Notes: generated by a model not told the origin, from the sequence alone. A stretch of DNA of 64,000 nt from Megascapheus bottae (GCA_024803745.1 JANJXV010000160.1:1246001-1310000); one strand, 5' to 3'; shown: positions 12,858 to 24,333, numbered from the stretch's first letter. A program made the numbers and translations.

Positions 12858-13582
12858 TGTTATTATTTTAGGAACCAGAATTGGCCACCACACAATAGAA
12901 AAATTATTGCTCACAAACATCACATTAATATATAAAAGAGAATGGCTATTAATATCTTTGAAATACATTGTGAAAATATGGCAAGAAAATAAAAAGGTAG
13001 CTTGTTAATGATAATCACACTGATAAGACTTATTATTCCTTGTATATTCTACATATGTTCATTCAGCAGGTTTCTCATGTTGAGTACAACAGACTACATA
13101 AAGGTAAAGCAAAAAGTAATTCTTGTCCTATAGGATTTAGTCTAGAAAGAGAAATAGAAATCTTATTATACAGGTGAAATTTGTTTTTGTAGAGCTCACT
13201 GTGAAACCAACAGTAAAAATACCTACTTAGTATGAGGATAACTATGTACATGTTAAGACTTGAAGGAAGAGTATAAGGGTAGGGCAATAATCTCTACCAT
13301 GAAAGAAGAACCCCATACTTGGAGTTTGCAGTACATACAGAAATCTACATAATAGTTCAAGGTAGCTCTCAGGAACGAGAAACTACCAGAATAAATGAAG
13401 CTCATACCACTGAGAAAATCTGAAAAAGTTCTCAGGAAATTTGTGAGACCTACATACATACACAGTTAATTATTTGAAATGTAAATATAATTGAGAATGC
13501 TATATTTATTTTTAAATCCGTATTCCCAGTGATCACATAAGTCCTGAGTAGAAAGTATATCAGAAGAAAAATCACAATTGCA
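12858..13582. other. unique sequence, no gene recognised
   Basis: AT-rich with no visible repeats. Short antisense frames of 60-70 codons are unremarkable. Confidence 0.4.
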
Positions 13583-13672
13583 AACATGAGAAAGGGTAGT
13601 AATGTTTGTGAAGTAATATATCTTCTATCTGGCAAATATAATATAACCCTTCTATTAATTACAATAAAAATA
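13583..13672 (+). mobile_element. LINE-1 extreme 3' end
   Basis: Contains 'catgagaaagggta', 'cttctatctggcaaatata' and 'taattacaataaaaa', the terminal 90 bases of the local L1 family in sense orientation. The G-rich tract and everything upstream are missing. Confidence 0.8.
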
Positions 13673-14260
13673 CCTTAAAAAGAAAATTTACATTTTCCGA
13701 CAGTATTTGTGGAGCATTATATTTCTGCTTTTGTTAGCTCCAATTTCTACAGGCAGATCTACATATGAACATTCCTGGACAGTCTTCACTTTAAAATGTT
13801 GATTCAGTACCCAAGTAATTTTAACTCCCTTAGTCCATAGGCTATGGGAGTGAAATCACAATTTCAACAAGTGCTGGAGGCCTAGGATGTATAGGTATAG
13901 GTACCAGAATATACCTAGACAGCTTTATCATATCCATGTTCCTCCATAATGCCTAATATTCTCTATGTGATCCATTCTTGTACTAGAACTATTACTCTTC
14001 AAAAACCTCAAGGTGTTCAAGGAAGAACTGAGCTTCTTTCCCAAAAGAAATGCCAGTTCCTTAATAGCAGGGTATATACCTCAGATTATATCTTAACCTT
14101 TCACCATTACAATTGTAATTATAATTAACTTTTGTTGAGTTTTTGTTGCAGACCCTGTTAAAAAGAGACTTAAATAAATTAGAGATCTAATTAAACTCGA
14201 CAGTTCAGTAACTATTTCTTAAATGCTTTCCTCTCCCACATTTTTTTACATTTTAAATAT
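13673..14260. other. unique sequence, nothing recognised
   Basis: About 590 bases of AT-rich sequence between two L1 3' ends. Confidence 0.35.
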
Positions 14261-14486
14261 ATTTTTGTAATTAATAGAAGGGTTACATTATATTCACCAG
14301 ATAGAAGGTGAATTACTTCACATACATTGATACCCTTTCTCATGTCTTGTTCCCCATTTCCCTCCCTCCATCCTCGCCACTCATCTTGTTTTCCCCCCTT
14401 CCCTATCCTATTTCAAATAACCAAATAAGCATATACAATATATCAGATAAAAGGTAAAATACCGTTACAATATGAGGTAACCAACT
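14261..14486 (-). mobile_element. LINE-1 3' UTR fragment
   Basis: The complement of the L1 tail 'taattaatagaagggttacat' opens the copy, followed by a C-rich section (G-rich on the L1 strand) and 'tatcagataaaaggtaaaat'. It is cut by the IDL-Geo insertion at 14501, with older L1-like 3' UTR sequence continuing beyond it. Confidence 0.8.
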
Positions 14487-14500
14487 CTCCCACAATTTTT

Positions 14501-14683
14501 TTGCCAGTCCTGGGCTTAAGCTCAGGGCATGAGGACTGTCCCTGGACTTTCTCAAGGCTAGAACTCTACCACTTGAGCCTCAGCACCACTCCTGGCTTTT
14601 AAGTATATGGTACCAAGGAATCGAACCCGGGTCTTCATGTATGCTAGTCAAGCACTCTACCGCTACGCCAAACTCCCAGTCCA
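14501..14683 (-). mobile_element. IDL-Geo dimeric SINE with target-site duplication
   Basis: A near-complete minus-strand copy. On the plus strand it runs from the complement of the A-rich tail through the Geo arm ('gccagtcctgggctt', 'accacttgagcctcagcac') into the complement of the ID/tRNA-Ala-like arm, including the B-box region 'gaatcgaacccgggt'. The 14-base duplication 'ctcccacaattttt' flanks it exactly (14487-14500 and 14684-14697). The intact duplication and low divergence point to a fairly recent insertion into an older L1 3' end. It is not a functional tRNA gene because no cloverleaf closes. Confidence 0.92.
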
Positions 14684-14697
14684 CTCCCACAATTTTT

Positions 14698-15050
14698 ATA
14701 GTTAATTTTCAACATAGCATCTAGTGAGTATCACCAATACATTTGTTCACCCTGTGTCCCACCATTTCAGTGCCCCTCTCCCTCCCCCAAATAGATAACA
14801 TACATACCAGACAAAAGGTACAGAAATCACAAGTGGTGGCAAAGGAGAAAACAGACAAACATCAAAAAGACAAAAGGCAAAAATCAAAAGGCAAACAGCA
14901 AAAACCAAAGTCTTATCTCCATCTCTTGTAGTTCATTTCTATAAATCGTATTTCTGTATGATCATATGCACATAGCTATTGAGTTTTTTGATCTAGAATG
15001 TGCCTATAATTCTCCAAGTAAAAACATTGGAAAGTAAAAGACAAAAATTC
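14698..15050 (-). mobile_element. older LINE-1 3' UTR fragment (antisense)
   Basis: Shares ordered motifs ('atctagtgagtatca', 'ccccaaatagataac', 'gatcatatgcacatagctat') with 57850-58410 and 61239-61517, which lead into the L1-like 'cttacttca(c/t)ttaatata' motif. I infer an older L1 subfamily 3' UTR on the minus strand. The inside is rich in 'caaaaagacaaaagg'-like adenine runs. Confidence 0.55.
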
Positions 15051-16640
15051 ACTAGGATATGATAAAGTATACAGGACTGTGAACACTCACACTGTAAGAC
15101 CAGAGGAGGATATTATTATTCTTCTCTTCCAAAATCTCACTATATAATAAGCACTGGTATTTCTTGGCATGGTGGCTTTGAAGGCTCCTGGGCATCACCT
15201 CATTTCTATATACTTTAAAGCCAAATCAACTCTCATCTCACCTTACCCTCTCTCCTGTATTTCTAAAATAGCTGCACAAATGGGGGTTTAAAGTGTTAAA
15301 ACTATGACTGGAATTAAGAAAGGGAAACTAATGTGTGTGTCCAGTCTTAGAGATCAAGAACATGCACAAGCATTGACTTGACTCATTTAAATCTTGATGT
15401 TTTCAAGCAGTTCCTATGTTGCTCTGAGTGTCTATTAATACCGAGTACCCGCTCTGCCTCACTCAGCCTTCACATTACTACACCATTTCTTTTCCAGTTA
15501 GTTTACCAGATCAATATAAAGTTAAAAATGCTGATGGAACTATTTGAAATGGAAGACTAGGAGACTTAAGGGGGATTATGTAGGCTCTCAGAAATGATTT
15601 GAAGAGTTAAATCTCTGTTGGCTTTAGAAAGATTTTTAAAATTGACATTCTGGCACATTGCTTCAAGGACATAACAACTTTGAAGTACAACAACCGAAAT
15701 GATAATGCTAAAAAGAAAATATCTACTCTAGGACAGCAAAAGGCTTAAGGTAATTTGTCCCAGTAATAAGTTTTAAAAACTGTACTCTCCATGATTTGGA
15801 GATACAAATGAAACTTTATTACAGAATATGGAATTCATTCTTTGCTCTGATGGGAATACTGGCCCTAGAAAGAAAAAATACAATATTGTTATAAATTTTA
15901 AAAAGTTAAAAGTAATACAATGGCAAGCCCTCAAATCTGTCCACTAAGAATAAAACTATTGATTGTATACTTACTAAATTTAATCTGAAAAGCCTCAGAA
16001 ATGTTGAATTTCTCTTTTTAGGCCCAGCCTAAAAACACTTTTTCCCTTATTTGGACATTATGTTATTTAAGATGCAGTAATTTAAACAAGAGAAACACAA
16101 CCCAAATTTACTTTACATAAAGAAGAAAGTTTACAGCTAATGTCCTGGAACGACAGTAGGTTGGGATATGATTTCCCAAAAGGTCAATAATGTCTCACAG
16201 TTTTGACAGTTTTCTCATTATCTTGCATTTCTCCTCCTTGTTCTGTTTATTCTTTGGAACCCTCTACTACACCATCCTAACAAGCTTCTAACACCAATAC
16301 CCTTTGAAATAAAGACAACTGCCTCCCAAAAGTTTGATGAGAGACTCAGGAAGTTAACTTGTTGCCCCCAATAAGGCAATAAGTCAAACTCAATCATTTT
16401 GATCAAATTTTTGGTTCATATTTCTGTACTATTACATCAATGTGTGGTACTAGTTTTAAGGCATGGACCATTAGGGATATTGTTTTTTTCTATCTAAACA
16501 TTTACCCATATCTATAAATTCTAATCTGCTTTGGTTGTTTTTGACAGACACAAATAAAATGACTTTCAAAATTATATTACTACTTGATTTGTAAAATGTA
16601 CTATATTATCCATCACAAAACAGTACTATATATAATCAAC
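15051..16640. other. unique sequence, no gene recognised
   Basis: AT-rich, without young repeats. No open frame above about 60 codons and no exon-like unit. Confidence 0.4.
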
Positions 16641-16655
16641 AGTTAACTAAAATAT

Positions 16656-16893
16656 GGCCAGGCACATGCTCATTCCAATAATCCTAGCTACCCAAGACGC
16701 TCACATATGAGGACAGGAGCTCAAAGCTAGCACGGGCAGGAAAGCCCAGGAAATTCTTATCTCCAATTTGCCACCAAGAAATCAAAGGCAGAGCTGTTAT
16801 ACAAGTGGCTGAGTATTAACATCAAGTGAAAAATCTAGTGGATAGCAGCCTGACATCAGTTTAAGGCCCAGATACTGGCATACATACACAAAA
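16656..16893 (+). mobile_element. 7SL/B1-like + Geo dimeric SINE (old copy)
   Basis: Starts with 'ggccaggcacatgctcattc', a diverged 7SL/B1-type head ('aatcctagctacccaag'), and continues into a degraded Geo-type right arm and an A-rich end. Flanking duplicates 'agttaactaaaatat' (16641-16655) and 'agttaattaaaatat' (16894-16908) differ at one base, which fixes both ends. Confidence 0.85.
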
Positions 16894-16908
16894 AGTTAAT
16901 TAAAATAT

Positions 16909-17460
16909 AATGAATCAATATCAAACCATGTAATCATAATTCAAACTATATTTGCTTCCCTGACTTTTCCAGATATGATGAAGGTTGAATATTCTCCACA
17001 TAGTCACACTGTTTGAGAGAGCTAATAGGCAAAGCAATATCACTGAAAACTTTTGTGCAAAAGTTTCAAGCCTAATATTAATTTATTTAAAATGTTTGAG
17101 AAAGTTTGCATAGAAAATCTAGACAAATTAAAAAAAATATTATTTGGTTTTACCCCACTTTCTCAAAACTCCTTATATTCGATAGCAGAAGAAATGGAAC
17201 GGTACAGCATTAACTTATGCACATATCAGCTGTTTCTATCTTAACTAGGAAGCACTGTTTCATCTCTTATCAGACACAAAATGGATTGAAAGTTAATTGG
17301 AAAAGTATTTCAGAAGAAAAGTGGTAGAGAAAGGTCTAATAGGTTTTTGAAGATGTAAAGATTCATATTTTTATGTTGGAAAGGATACCAAACCAGAGAA
17401 AAGTTTCTAGTTAAGAACACAGTGAATATTTTTAATGTATGAAAAACCTAGCTACAATAC
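16909..17460. other. unique sequence, nothing recognised
   Basis: AT-rich. A 63-codon frame at 17053-17244 has no supporting context. Confidence 0.35.
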
Positions 17461-17462
17461 AG

Positions 17463-17505
17463 CAAAATAATAATAGTAATAATAGTAATAATAATAATAA
17501 TAAAT
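17463..17505. repeat. (TAA/TAG)n microsatellite
   Basis: An imperfect run of 'aataataatagtaataatagtaa'-type units followed by pure 'taa' repeats. Confidence 0.9.
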
Positions 17506-17588
17506 CTACAGTTCCACTATACCTAGCAGGTCATGAAATATTTGTGATAAGCTTGAACAACCACTTTTTCATGAACTTAATAATTTTT

Positions 17589-17861
17589 TCTTTTCTTTTC
17601 TTTTTTGGTTAGTCTTGGGTCTTGAACTCTGGGCCTGGGCGCTGTCCCTGAGCTCTTCACCAAATAAAGGTTATACCCTTTATTTTAAAAGCTATACCTT
17701 TTCAAATTAACATTAAAACTTATACCACTTCTGCTTTTCTGGTGGTTAATTGGAGATAAGAGTCTTACAGACTTTCATGCCCAGGCTGGCTTTGAACTAC
17801 AATACTCAGACCTCAGTCTTCTGAGTGGCTAGGATTACAGGTGTGGGTCACTAGCTCCTAG
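17589..17861 (-). mobile_element. 7SL/B1-like + Geo dimeric SINE (antisense)
   Basis: The plus strand shows the Geo arm complement ('cttgaactctgggcctgggc', 'ctgtccctgagctcttca'), then 'ggttaattggagataagagt' and the 7SL-like head complement ('ggctaggattacaggtgtg'). The middle of the Geo arm is replaced or expanded by an AT-rich piece (about 17661-17725). The strings 'cttaataattttttc' and 'cttaatcttttttg' at the two sides are a likely decayed duplication. Confidence 0.85.
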
Positions 17862-18072
17862 CTTAATCTTTTTTGCTAAGTACTCACTTTGTTTTCAGAT
17901 GAGGGACTGCTTTCCCAAGAGCCCTCTTTGTCTATTGATATCACCTCAAAAACCTTCTTCTTTTCAGTCACCATCTGTGGCTGCCTGCCTAGATATTATA
18001 TATTCTTCCTGACCCCTGGAACTTGATCTGCATATATTATCATTGTGCATATAGTAGTTGTGTAGTTCTTTT

Positions 18073-18250
18073 TTTGCCAGTCATGGGCTTGACCTCAGGG
18101 CCTGGGCACTGTCCTTGGACTTTCTCAAGGCTCAGCACTCTACCACTTGAGCCTCAGCACAACTTCCAGCATTTTTCTATGTATGTGGTACCAAGGAATT
18201 GAACCCTGGTCTTCATGCATGCTAGGCAAGCACTCTGCCACTAGACTGTT
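18073..18250 (-). mobile_element. IDL-Geo dimeric SINE (antisense)
   Basis: The complement of the A tail is followed by 'gccagtcatgggcttgacc', 'accacttgagcctcagcac', 'tatgtatgtggtaccaag' and 'gcatgctaggcaagcact', the full two-arm order. The last bases of the tRNA-like arm are diverged. Confidence 0.88.
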
Positions 18251-18789
18251 GCCATTATTATTTGAATGGTGTTGGGTGTGTCTGGTGTTTACAGAGGAAA
18301 TGGGTGTCGGAATCTGAGTGGATCAGGTCAAGAAATTTTCCTTTTGTGTGGTGAGTACTATGGAATTAGCGTCAAGCATTGACCAGCAACTGACCTTTCT
18401 CATGGGACCTGGAACAGAATTTCCTCTGCTGTGATGGACTCCATACTGACAGACATAGCCACACCCTAGACTTCAAGAGTTTAGGTGACCTATCACCAGC
18501 TTTGATCAATTTTGTGAAAGACAGGCTGTTCACCCTGGCATTTGCAGACAATTACCAAATATAGTGATACTCATGGAGACATTTAGCTTGTCGACTGCTT
18601 CACAGATAGGTTTTTCTGCTCATAAGTATTTCACTGTACAGCTGTCATTAAGACCTACATGCTCAGGCTTACAGAATACACATTATTCTCACTTATTTTA
18701 TTGTGTCAAAGTGGTTATGTGGTGCTTCTGTATTTCCTGAATAAATATCAGTTTTAAAGTATAGCCGTCTTTCAAAAAATGTTTTTGTT
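18251..18789. other. unique sequence between SINEs
   Basis: Moderate GC, with no exon or repeat that I can name. Confidence 0.35.
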
Positions 18790-19011
18790 TTTAAGCTCAC
18801 ACCTGTAATAGTAGCTACTCAGGAGGCTTAGGTCTTGAGGATCATGGTTCAAAGCCAGCCCAGGCAGAAAAGTCCGCATGAGACTCTTCTCTCCAATTAA
18901 CCACTCAAAAACCAGTAGTGGAGCTGTACCTCAAAATGGTAGAAAAGAGAGCTCAGGGACACCCACCATCTAGGTTTTGAGTTCACACCCCATGACTGAC
19001 TTAAAAAAAAA
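18790..19011 (+). mobile_element. 7SL/B1-like + Geo dimeric SINE
   Basis: A sense copy. The head 'gctcacacctgtaatagtag' is followed by 'actcaggaggctta', 'ccagcccaggcagaaaagtc', 'ctctccaattaaccactc' and a diverged Geo arm ('gagagctcagggaca'), ending in an A run. The first bases of the head are missing. Confidence 0.82.
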
Positions 19012-19325
19012 GTTTAATTTTGCTGATATTCCCAGAATTAATTCTATTTTGACCTTTTGGGACAGTGGGCTGGTGGGCTGGAGGACTTTCAGTCTCTCTG
19101 GATCTCAACACTATGATTATGGATGCAGGAAGGCGTCTCTAGGGATTATGGGTAAAACCTATACTCAATAAACACCTAGGTCCTGTAATAACTCTGTAGG
19201 TTCCTATCCTTACTGTGCAAAGTCATCATAAACATGGCAACTTATGACAGTATACAAACAATAATAGAACTCAAGAAAACAGCACTGTTTTCTAGTACCT
19301 TTTCTCTAAAAAAAAAAAAAAAAAA

Positions 19326-19640
19326 GGTGGGGCAGTGGCAGTGGCTCAAGTCTATAATTCTAGCTACCTGGGAGCCAGAGATTGGAAGATCAAGATTCAA
19401 GGCTAGTCTAGTTCAAAAAATAAATAAATAAATTGTTTCTGAGATTCCATCTCAACAGTGGTACACCCTGGGGAAGCATAACGAAAAGGATTGCAGTCCA
19501 GGCTGGCCCAGGCATAAAGCAAAATCCTATCTGGAACATAATCAAACCAGCAAGTGGTCGGCAGCGTGATTCAAGAGATAGAGCACCTGTCTTTGCAAGC
19601 TCAGAATCCTGAATTCAAATCCTAGCATTGCAAACTAAAA
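19326..19640 (+). mobile_element. composite 7SL-like + tRNA-like SINE (older type)
   Basis: Begins with an A run, then 'gtggctcaagtctataattc' and 'agctacctgggagcc', a B1-like head. A second 7SL-like piece follows ('cagtccaggctggcccaggc'), then a tRNA-like arm with a B-box-like 'gaattcaaatcctagcattg' and an A-rich tail. The right arm is not the Geo arm, so this appears to be a different, older composite. Confidence 0.65.
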
Positions 19641-20290
19641 AGCAAAAACAAGAGCAAAAGCGTGTGTCCATGCCTGGCGTGCCATTCACTGGCAGCAGAA
19701 ACTCAGAAGGAGGCGGGAGTTGTAAGACAGGATAGGAACATTTAGTTTAATTGCCTGGGGAGGGTCAGAAACAACTCTTTGTTCAGCCCCACCAAGCTAA
19801 TTAGTTGAAAAAACAACATTCTCAGCCCATAAACAAGAGTCTTTTTTTTTCTATAAGCAATTAGGAATGACCCTAATCTTATTCACTTAAACATACATCC
19901 CACAGCAAAGCTGGAAAGACACCAAAGCATTGGAAAGACACCAAAGTTGAGGCTGCACAACTGCCTTTGTGAATCCTCAAAGCTTCCCAATGAAAGATCA
20001 ACTGCCCTTCCTTCGAAGATTTTCTTCTTTGCTTTCTCCTGAGCATAAATTTCCAGATGTGCAGCAGGTGACAGCAGGAAGCCAGAGTTCTAACCCATCA
20101 TACTAACCCAGCCCTTCCCCTGCCCAACCTCACACCTCACACATTGCTCCCTACTGGACAGTTTGCATTGTCTCTGCCTTCTGCCAGCCTGGAAATACTG
20201 TGAGGCCCAGTGAAGAGCCATCACCTGCCATCTGAGTGCTCTACTGCTTTACACAGGGACAGGATGAAGCAAACTATTGTTGAATAAACC
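19641..20290. other. unique sequence, nothing recognised
   Basis: Contains a local duplicate of 'tggaaagacaccaaag' about 19 bases apart near 19912-19946. No exon seen. Confidence 0.35.
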
Positions 20291-20295
20291 AATGG

Positions 20296-20395
20296 AGGAT
20301 GGATGGATGGATGGATGGATGGATACGAAAGGAAGGAAGATAGATGGATGATGGATAGAAGGATAGGGAATGGATAGGATAGATGATGGGTGGAA
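20296..20395. repeat. (GGAT)n microsatellite, decaying
   Basis: Pure GGAT units at 20296-20325 grade into mixed GGAA/GATA/GGAT units up to about 20395. Confidence 0.92.
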
Positions 20396-20580
20396 AGGTT
20401 AAAGAGAGGAAGAAAGGAAAAAGGAGGAAAGAGGAGGACGGGAGTTTCGTTAATAGGGAATAAAGAGATCATTTGTTAGTATAAAGATTTGCAAATGATC
20501 ACAGCAAATAACACTTCAAATGGGAGAGAGGGGAGAAGAGGAAGAGGGGGGGGGAGAGGGAGAGAGGAGGGGTGAGGCTG
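20396..20580. repeat. purine-rich low-complexity sequence
   Basis: Two GA-rich parts (about 20402-20445 and 20523-20575) surround an AT-rich spacer. The second includes runs of G. Confidence 0.75.
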
Positions 20581-20919
20581 GTGCTCCAAGGTTGAGGGGT
20601 AACTTAAAAAAATAATCCAACTAACTGAAAGAATGACTGGTGCAGCCAGGAGCAGAATTCAAATTTTGGAACTCTATTCTCCCAGCTGGGCACTTAAGAG
20701 TTTGGCTCGTGTGGTGGTGGCAGTTCACGGAGAGTTCAAATCCCCTCACAGACACGTGTGGGTGAATAAGTGGCATAGTCTTTCTTTCTTCCAAGTGCTT
20801 GATAGAAGCTTCCAGATGTATGGGGGTGTGCATAAGAGAGCCTCGAGTGCTCCACTCTCGATGGAGTCTATAAATATGCATGTTGGGTATCATGAATCAT
20901 TTAGAGCTGGCTTAGTTGC
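20581..20919. other. unique sequence, weak tRNA-like string
   Basis: At about 20690-20750 'ggctcgtgtggtggtggcag' followed by 'gagttcaaatcccc' looks like a decayed tRNA-derived SINE head, but I cannot name a family. An open frame crossing into the microsatellite has no support. Confidence 0.35.
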
Positions 20920-20927
20920 TTTTCTTT

Positions 20928-20979
<52 letters not shown>

Positions 20980-21051
20980 TTTTTCTTTCCCTTCCTTCCT
21001 TCCTTCCTTCCTTCCTTCCTTCCTTCCTTCCTTCCTTCCTTCCTTCCTTCC
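20920..21051. repeat. (TTTC)n then (TTCC)n microsatellite
   Basis: A near-pure tetranucleotide run of about 130 bases whose motif changes from TTTC to TTCC at about 20990. A pure polypyrimidine strand of this length could form triplex (H-DNA) in supercoiled DNA. Confidence 0.97.
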
Positions 21052-21535
21052 TGGCTATCTAACTTTATTCTTGAAACTTCTTGCTAAGTTTGAAAGGACA
21101 CCAAGGCGGAGAGAAATGTAGTTACCAGCGAGCTTGAGGCTTAGGGGTGAACACTTGGGCTCTTTCACCACTTTCAGAATTTGTTATCTCCGCTTATTTC
21201 GCTTTGGACTTTGAGTTTACTTCCCCTCGTGGGGGCTCTGTCTCCACGTCAGAACAAAGGGATACTAAGTCCACGCAGTGTGTGGATATAAAACACTAGT
21301 ACAGCAGACAGAAGGAGCACGCAGAATGGCTGGCCTCCTTCCTTTCCTCGTATGACTCTAGTCCACAGCCAAATCTAACTACATCATACGACAGCCAGGC
21401 CTCAAAGGTTAGCAATTACCAGTCAATAAATGTTGCTCAAATAGAAAGTAATGGAGGAAGCTGCTTCTGACAGGGTCTCAGCCAAGCTATGCTACAGTAA
21501 GAAAACACTAAGTCTGTTGTTTTCATATCCTATGC
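21052..21535. other. unique sequence with scattered CpGs
   Basis: Includes several CpGs (for example around 21107, 21191 and 21247). No open exon with both splice sites was found. Confidence 0.35.
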
Positions 21536-21635
21536 TCTCCCTTCTTCCTCCCTTTTTCTCTCTCTCTCCTTCCCTCCTTTCTTCCCTCCCCCCTCCCTCC
21601 CTCCTCCTCCTCTCCTTTTCCCTCTCCCTCTCTTC
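21536..21635. repeat. CT-rich polypyrimidine tract
   Basis: About 100 bases almost wholly C and T on the plus strand, with no single unit. It sits beside the SINE composite that follows and may derive from its tail. Confidence 0.85.
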
Positions 21636-21637
21636 TG

Positions 21638-21842
21638 GTGTAAGACTTGAACCCAGAACTTCACATATGCTAGCCAAACATGGGACTACTTGTGTCACAC
21701 CCCATCCCTAGATACTGATTGTTTTATTTTTGTGTTTTTGGAGACAGAGTCCCTCTACTACCTTTATCTGAGTTGGCCTTGGTCTTGTGATTCTCTCAAG
21801 TAGCTGGAATGACAGATTTGTGGTACTATACCTGGCTATCAT
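21638..21842 (-). mobile_element. older composite SINE: tRNA-like + 7SL/B1-like arms (antisense)
   Basis: The plus strand has 'gaacccagaacttcacat' and 'gctagccaaacatgggac' (complement of a tRNA-like arm) followed by 'ttttggagacagagtccct' and 'aagtagctggaatgacag' (complement of a 7SL/B1 head). It is diverged. The same design is seen at 28318-28600 and 42741-42948. Confidence 0.65.
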
Positions 21843-22985
21843 AAATAACCTCTTCCACCCTCATACTTTGTGTTTGCCTGGATAGCTTTGTCACCCCCCT
21901 CCAGTCCACCCCCAGGGTGTTGTTCTAGATACTGCCATCATAGAAAAAAAAAACATTAACCTACCATCGATGGTCCACAGGTAAACACCTGACCCAATCA
22001 GAGTCCTCCTCTGAGATCGGGATACTGGGAACTTGTATTGATTGTATTGGTTTGCCAGATCAGCTTGAGACCTGCTGATATCTGTGTCTACTTTCACATG
22101 GACACATAGATATCATATGATATTCTCCCACAGAGGAGTGGAGAATGCCAGTCTAAGTGAAGAGATTGGGTAGGAAAAGGCGATTCAAAGATAAGACGAA
22201 TTGATAGAAGAGGTGGGCGTGGAAATGTGGAAAAGTCCCAGTTTCCACTCAGACACATGACCTGCTCACGTGCCTTCCACGAATCACCCCAGTATTCTGA
22301 TTTCCTGAAACTCACCATGTTTCTGTCACAACCAAGAGTCAAGGTCTGCCAACTTTAACGTTTTGGTTAAGTTCAAAATAATTTCAAATTACTCTTTTAT
22401 TTCAGATCATTTCCATGTGAATTCTTGCCCACTAAGAAAACAGGAAGAATGGTTTTCTAGAACCATCCACTCACCCCCACCCACCTACCTACAGAGTATA
22501 CCTCACTCAGACCAGTGCCCCAGCTAAGGACTGGAAGCTACTCTGTCTACATTCTAACAGCTGGCTCCTAGTGCCTCTCCTGAAGGAATGGCTTCTACCT
22601 GTCACTGCATGTGGGCTGGTTCAGTTTGGAATTGGAGTGGGGGAGAGTGAGGGATAGTTTAGAACCAGAGCGGAAGATCTCCTTTCAAGCAACTGACCTC
22701 ACTCAATGAGAACAAGGAGAGCCAGCAAGGTCAGTATGTGAACTTGGCCTATATCCAAGGAAGATATACAGTCTCCACTCAAACCTTTCTGTCTGGAATA
22801 TAATAGGCCCTGAGAGACAGCCTATGAGCCAGTGAACTTGACCCCAACAGCCATCCTTCACTTTTCTCACCTCCAACACCCTCCCCCGCAAACTTCTTCC
22901 CTCTCCATTAAGTGTCCCTGGCCCTAAAGCTGTCACACCTTCCCAGGAAAGGAATCATTTCTAGTTTCATGTTGCATAATATGAA
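21843..22985. other. unique sequence, no gene recognised
   Basis: Moderate GC. Short frames on both strands (60-82 codons) lack motifs or splice context. Confidence 0.35.
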
Positions 22986-22987
22986 GC

Positions 22988-23115
22988 AAGGATTTGAGGA
23001 CAATGGTTTCAAATCTAATTATGGTACTACATGGACCTCCTGTCTGACCTCGGCTTTCAAGATCAATACAGATGTTTTGTCTGTTTCCATCATCTGGGTA
23101 GTTTTCAAACCAAAG
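22988..23115 (-). mobile_element. possible MIR fragment
   Basis: Weak similarity to a MIR core ('caaatctaattatgg', 'tgtctgacctcggctt', 'tttccatcatctgggta'). The 129-codon open frame at 22912-23301 overlaps it and is therefore not a good gene candidate. Confidence 0.35.
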
Positions 23116-23335
23116 TTAAGTTTACTCCCAGGTTCAGTGCTGAGTCTTTCTAGAAGAGAGCCCTTCCATATAGAAAGGGCACACTACCATCTAATGGGGC
23201 ATCTTGGCCTTCAAAACTTTCTGGTAGGATCCATGTTCCCAGCCACCCCCTCTTCTCCCCCCCCACAGATGGGCACTAAAAATATTTGTAGGGTGAATTA
23301 AAGGGAACGAAGGTAGTTAGAAATTTTGTTAGTGT

Positions 23336-23560
23336 AAACTGGGTACCAGTGGCTCATGCCTGTAACACTGGCAACTCAGGAGGCTGAGATCTGAGGATCT
23401 GAGGTTCAAAGTCAGCCCAGGCAGGAAAATTTATGAAACTCTCATGTCTAATTAACACTGTGGCTTAACCAGAGAGTTCTAAGCATCAATCAACCAATCA
23501 TTCAGTCAGTCAATCTAAGGGTCAGCACCAGGTTCTGAGTTCAACACTCAGTTCTGGCAT
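23336..23560 (+). mobile_element. 7SL/B1-like + Geo-type SINE
   Basis: The sense head 'accagtggctcatgcctgta' is followed by 'aactcaggaggctgagatct', 'cagcccaggcaggaaaatt' and a degraded right arm in which a 'caatcaaccaatcattcag' section replaces the usual Geo middle. It ends near 'caccaggttctgagttcaac'. Confidence 0.8.
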
Positions 23561-23632
23561 GTGTGTGAGCATACTTTTGTGTGTGTGCGCGTGTGTTTAT
23601 GCATGTGTACACACACACGCACACACACATAA
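23561..23632. repeat. (GT)n / (AC)n microsatellite pair
   Basis: Alternating GT/GC units switch to AC units at about 23611, giving an inverted-repeat-like purine/pyrimidine alternation able to form a hairpin or Z-DNA. Confidence 0.9.
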
Positions 23633-23659
23633 TCTTAACAGAGCATACATTTTTTTTAA

Positions 23660-23775
23660 AACCAGGTTCAGAAAAGTTGGATGTCTTGCTTAACATCACA
23701 CAGCTCATGTGGCAAGATTGGAACTCTAGGTAATCAGTGGTTGATCACCTATTACTGGTGTCCTGCTTGACATGG
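23660..23775 (+). mobile_element. possible MIR fragment
   Basis: The section 'cagaaaagttggatgtcttg', 'aacatcacacagctcatgtg' and 'ggaactctaggt' matches the second half of MIR loosely. Confidence 0.5.
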
Positions 23776-23929
23776 AGGCTAATAATGCTAACATTCATTA
23801 ACTCTACCAAGAATCTCATAATTTAAAAGAAGACCAAGGGATGAGTACATTTGTATAATGGTTACTACTGATTGCCATTATTGACTGAGTTTCGTGCCTG
23901 TAACCCCATCCTCCCATGCATATACATTC

Positions 23930-24110
23930 TCATGTAATCCGTCTTAGAATGGTATGAGAGGACAGATGATACTTTACAAGTAGGGAAACTGAGGCACAGA
24001 AAGTTCAGTTGTTTCGCCTGGGTCACCACACAAGTCCACAGCCACTCAGTAGCTGGACCAAGGTAGACCCCAGAGACCTGTGCTCTTTGCCTTGAGCATT
24101 GACATCCCCA
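23930..24110 (+). mobile_element. MIR SINE
   Basis: The ordered MIR landmarks 'tagggaaactgaggcacag', 'cctgggtcaccacacaa', 'cagtagctggacca' and 'gtgctctttgcct' are clear. The copy is old but better preserved than others in the window. Confidence 0.8.
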
Positions 24111-24150
24111 GGCATAAGATGGGAAGCACGATCTTCAAGAACCATTTTTT

Positions 24151-24333
24151 TGCCAGTCCTGGGCCTTGAACTCAGGGCCTGAGCACTGTCCTTGGGCTTT
24201 CTCAAGGCTAGAGCTCTACCACTTGAGCTACAGCACCATTTCTGGCTTTTTTCTATGTATGTGGTACAGAGGAATTGAACCCAGGTCCTTGTGCATGCTA
24301 GGCAAGCACTCTACCACTAGAGCACTCCTGGCC
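24151..24333 (-). mobile_element. IDL-Geo dimeric SINE with target-site duplication
   Basis: Minus strand, both arms present: the plus strand shows 'gccagtcctgggccttgaa' through 'tatgtatgtggtacagag' to 'gcatgctaggcaagcact'. The direct repeat 'caagaaccattttttt' lies at about 24136-24151 and again from 24334. The near-consensus sequence marks it as recent. Confidence 0.93.

Noticed and set aside
20296..21051. A CRISPR-like array of regular repeats
   Set aside because: These are uninterrupted tetranucleotide microsatellites without spacers, in a mammalian genome.
20633..21121. A 162-codon plus-strand frame
   Set aside because: Most of it is the TTTC/TTCC microsatellite; no domain and no splice context.
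22912..23301. A 129-codon plus-strand frame as a gene
   Set aside because: It overlaps a probable antisense MIR fragment and has no splice or promoter context.
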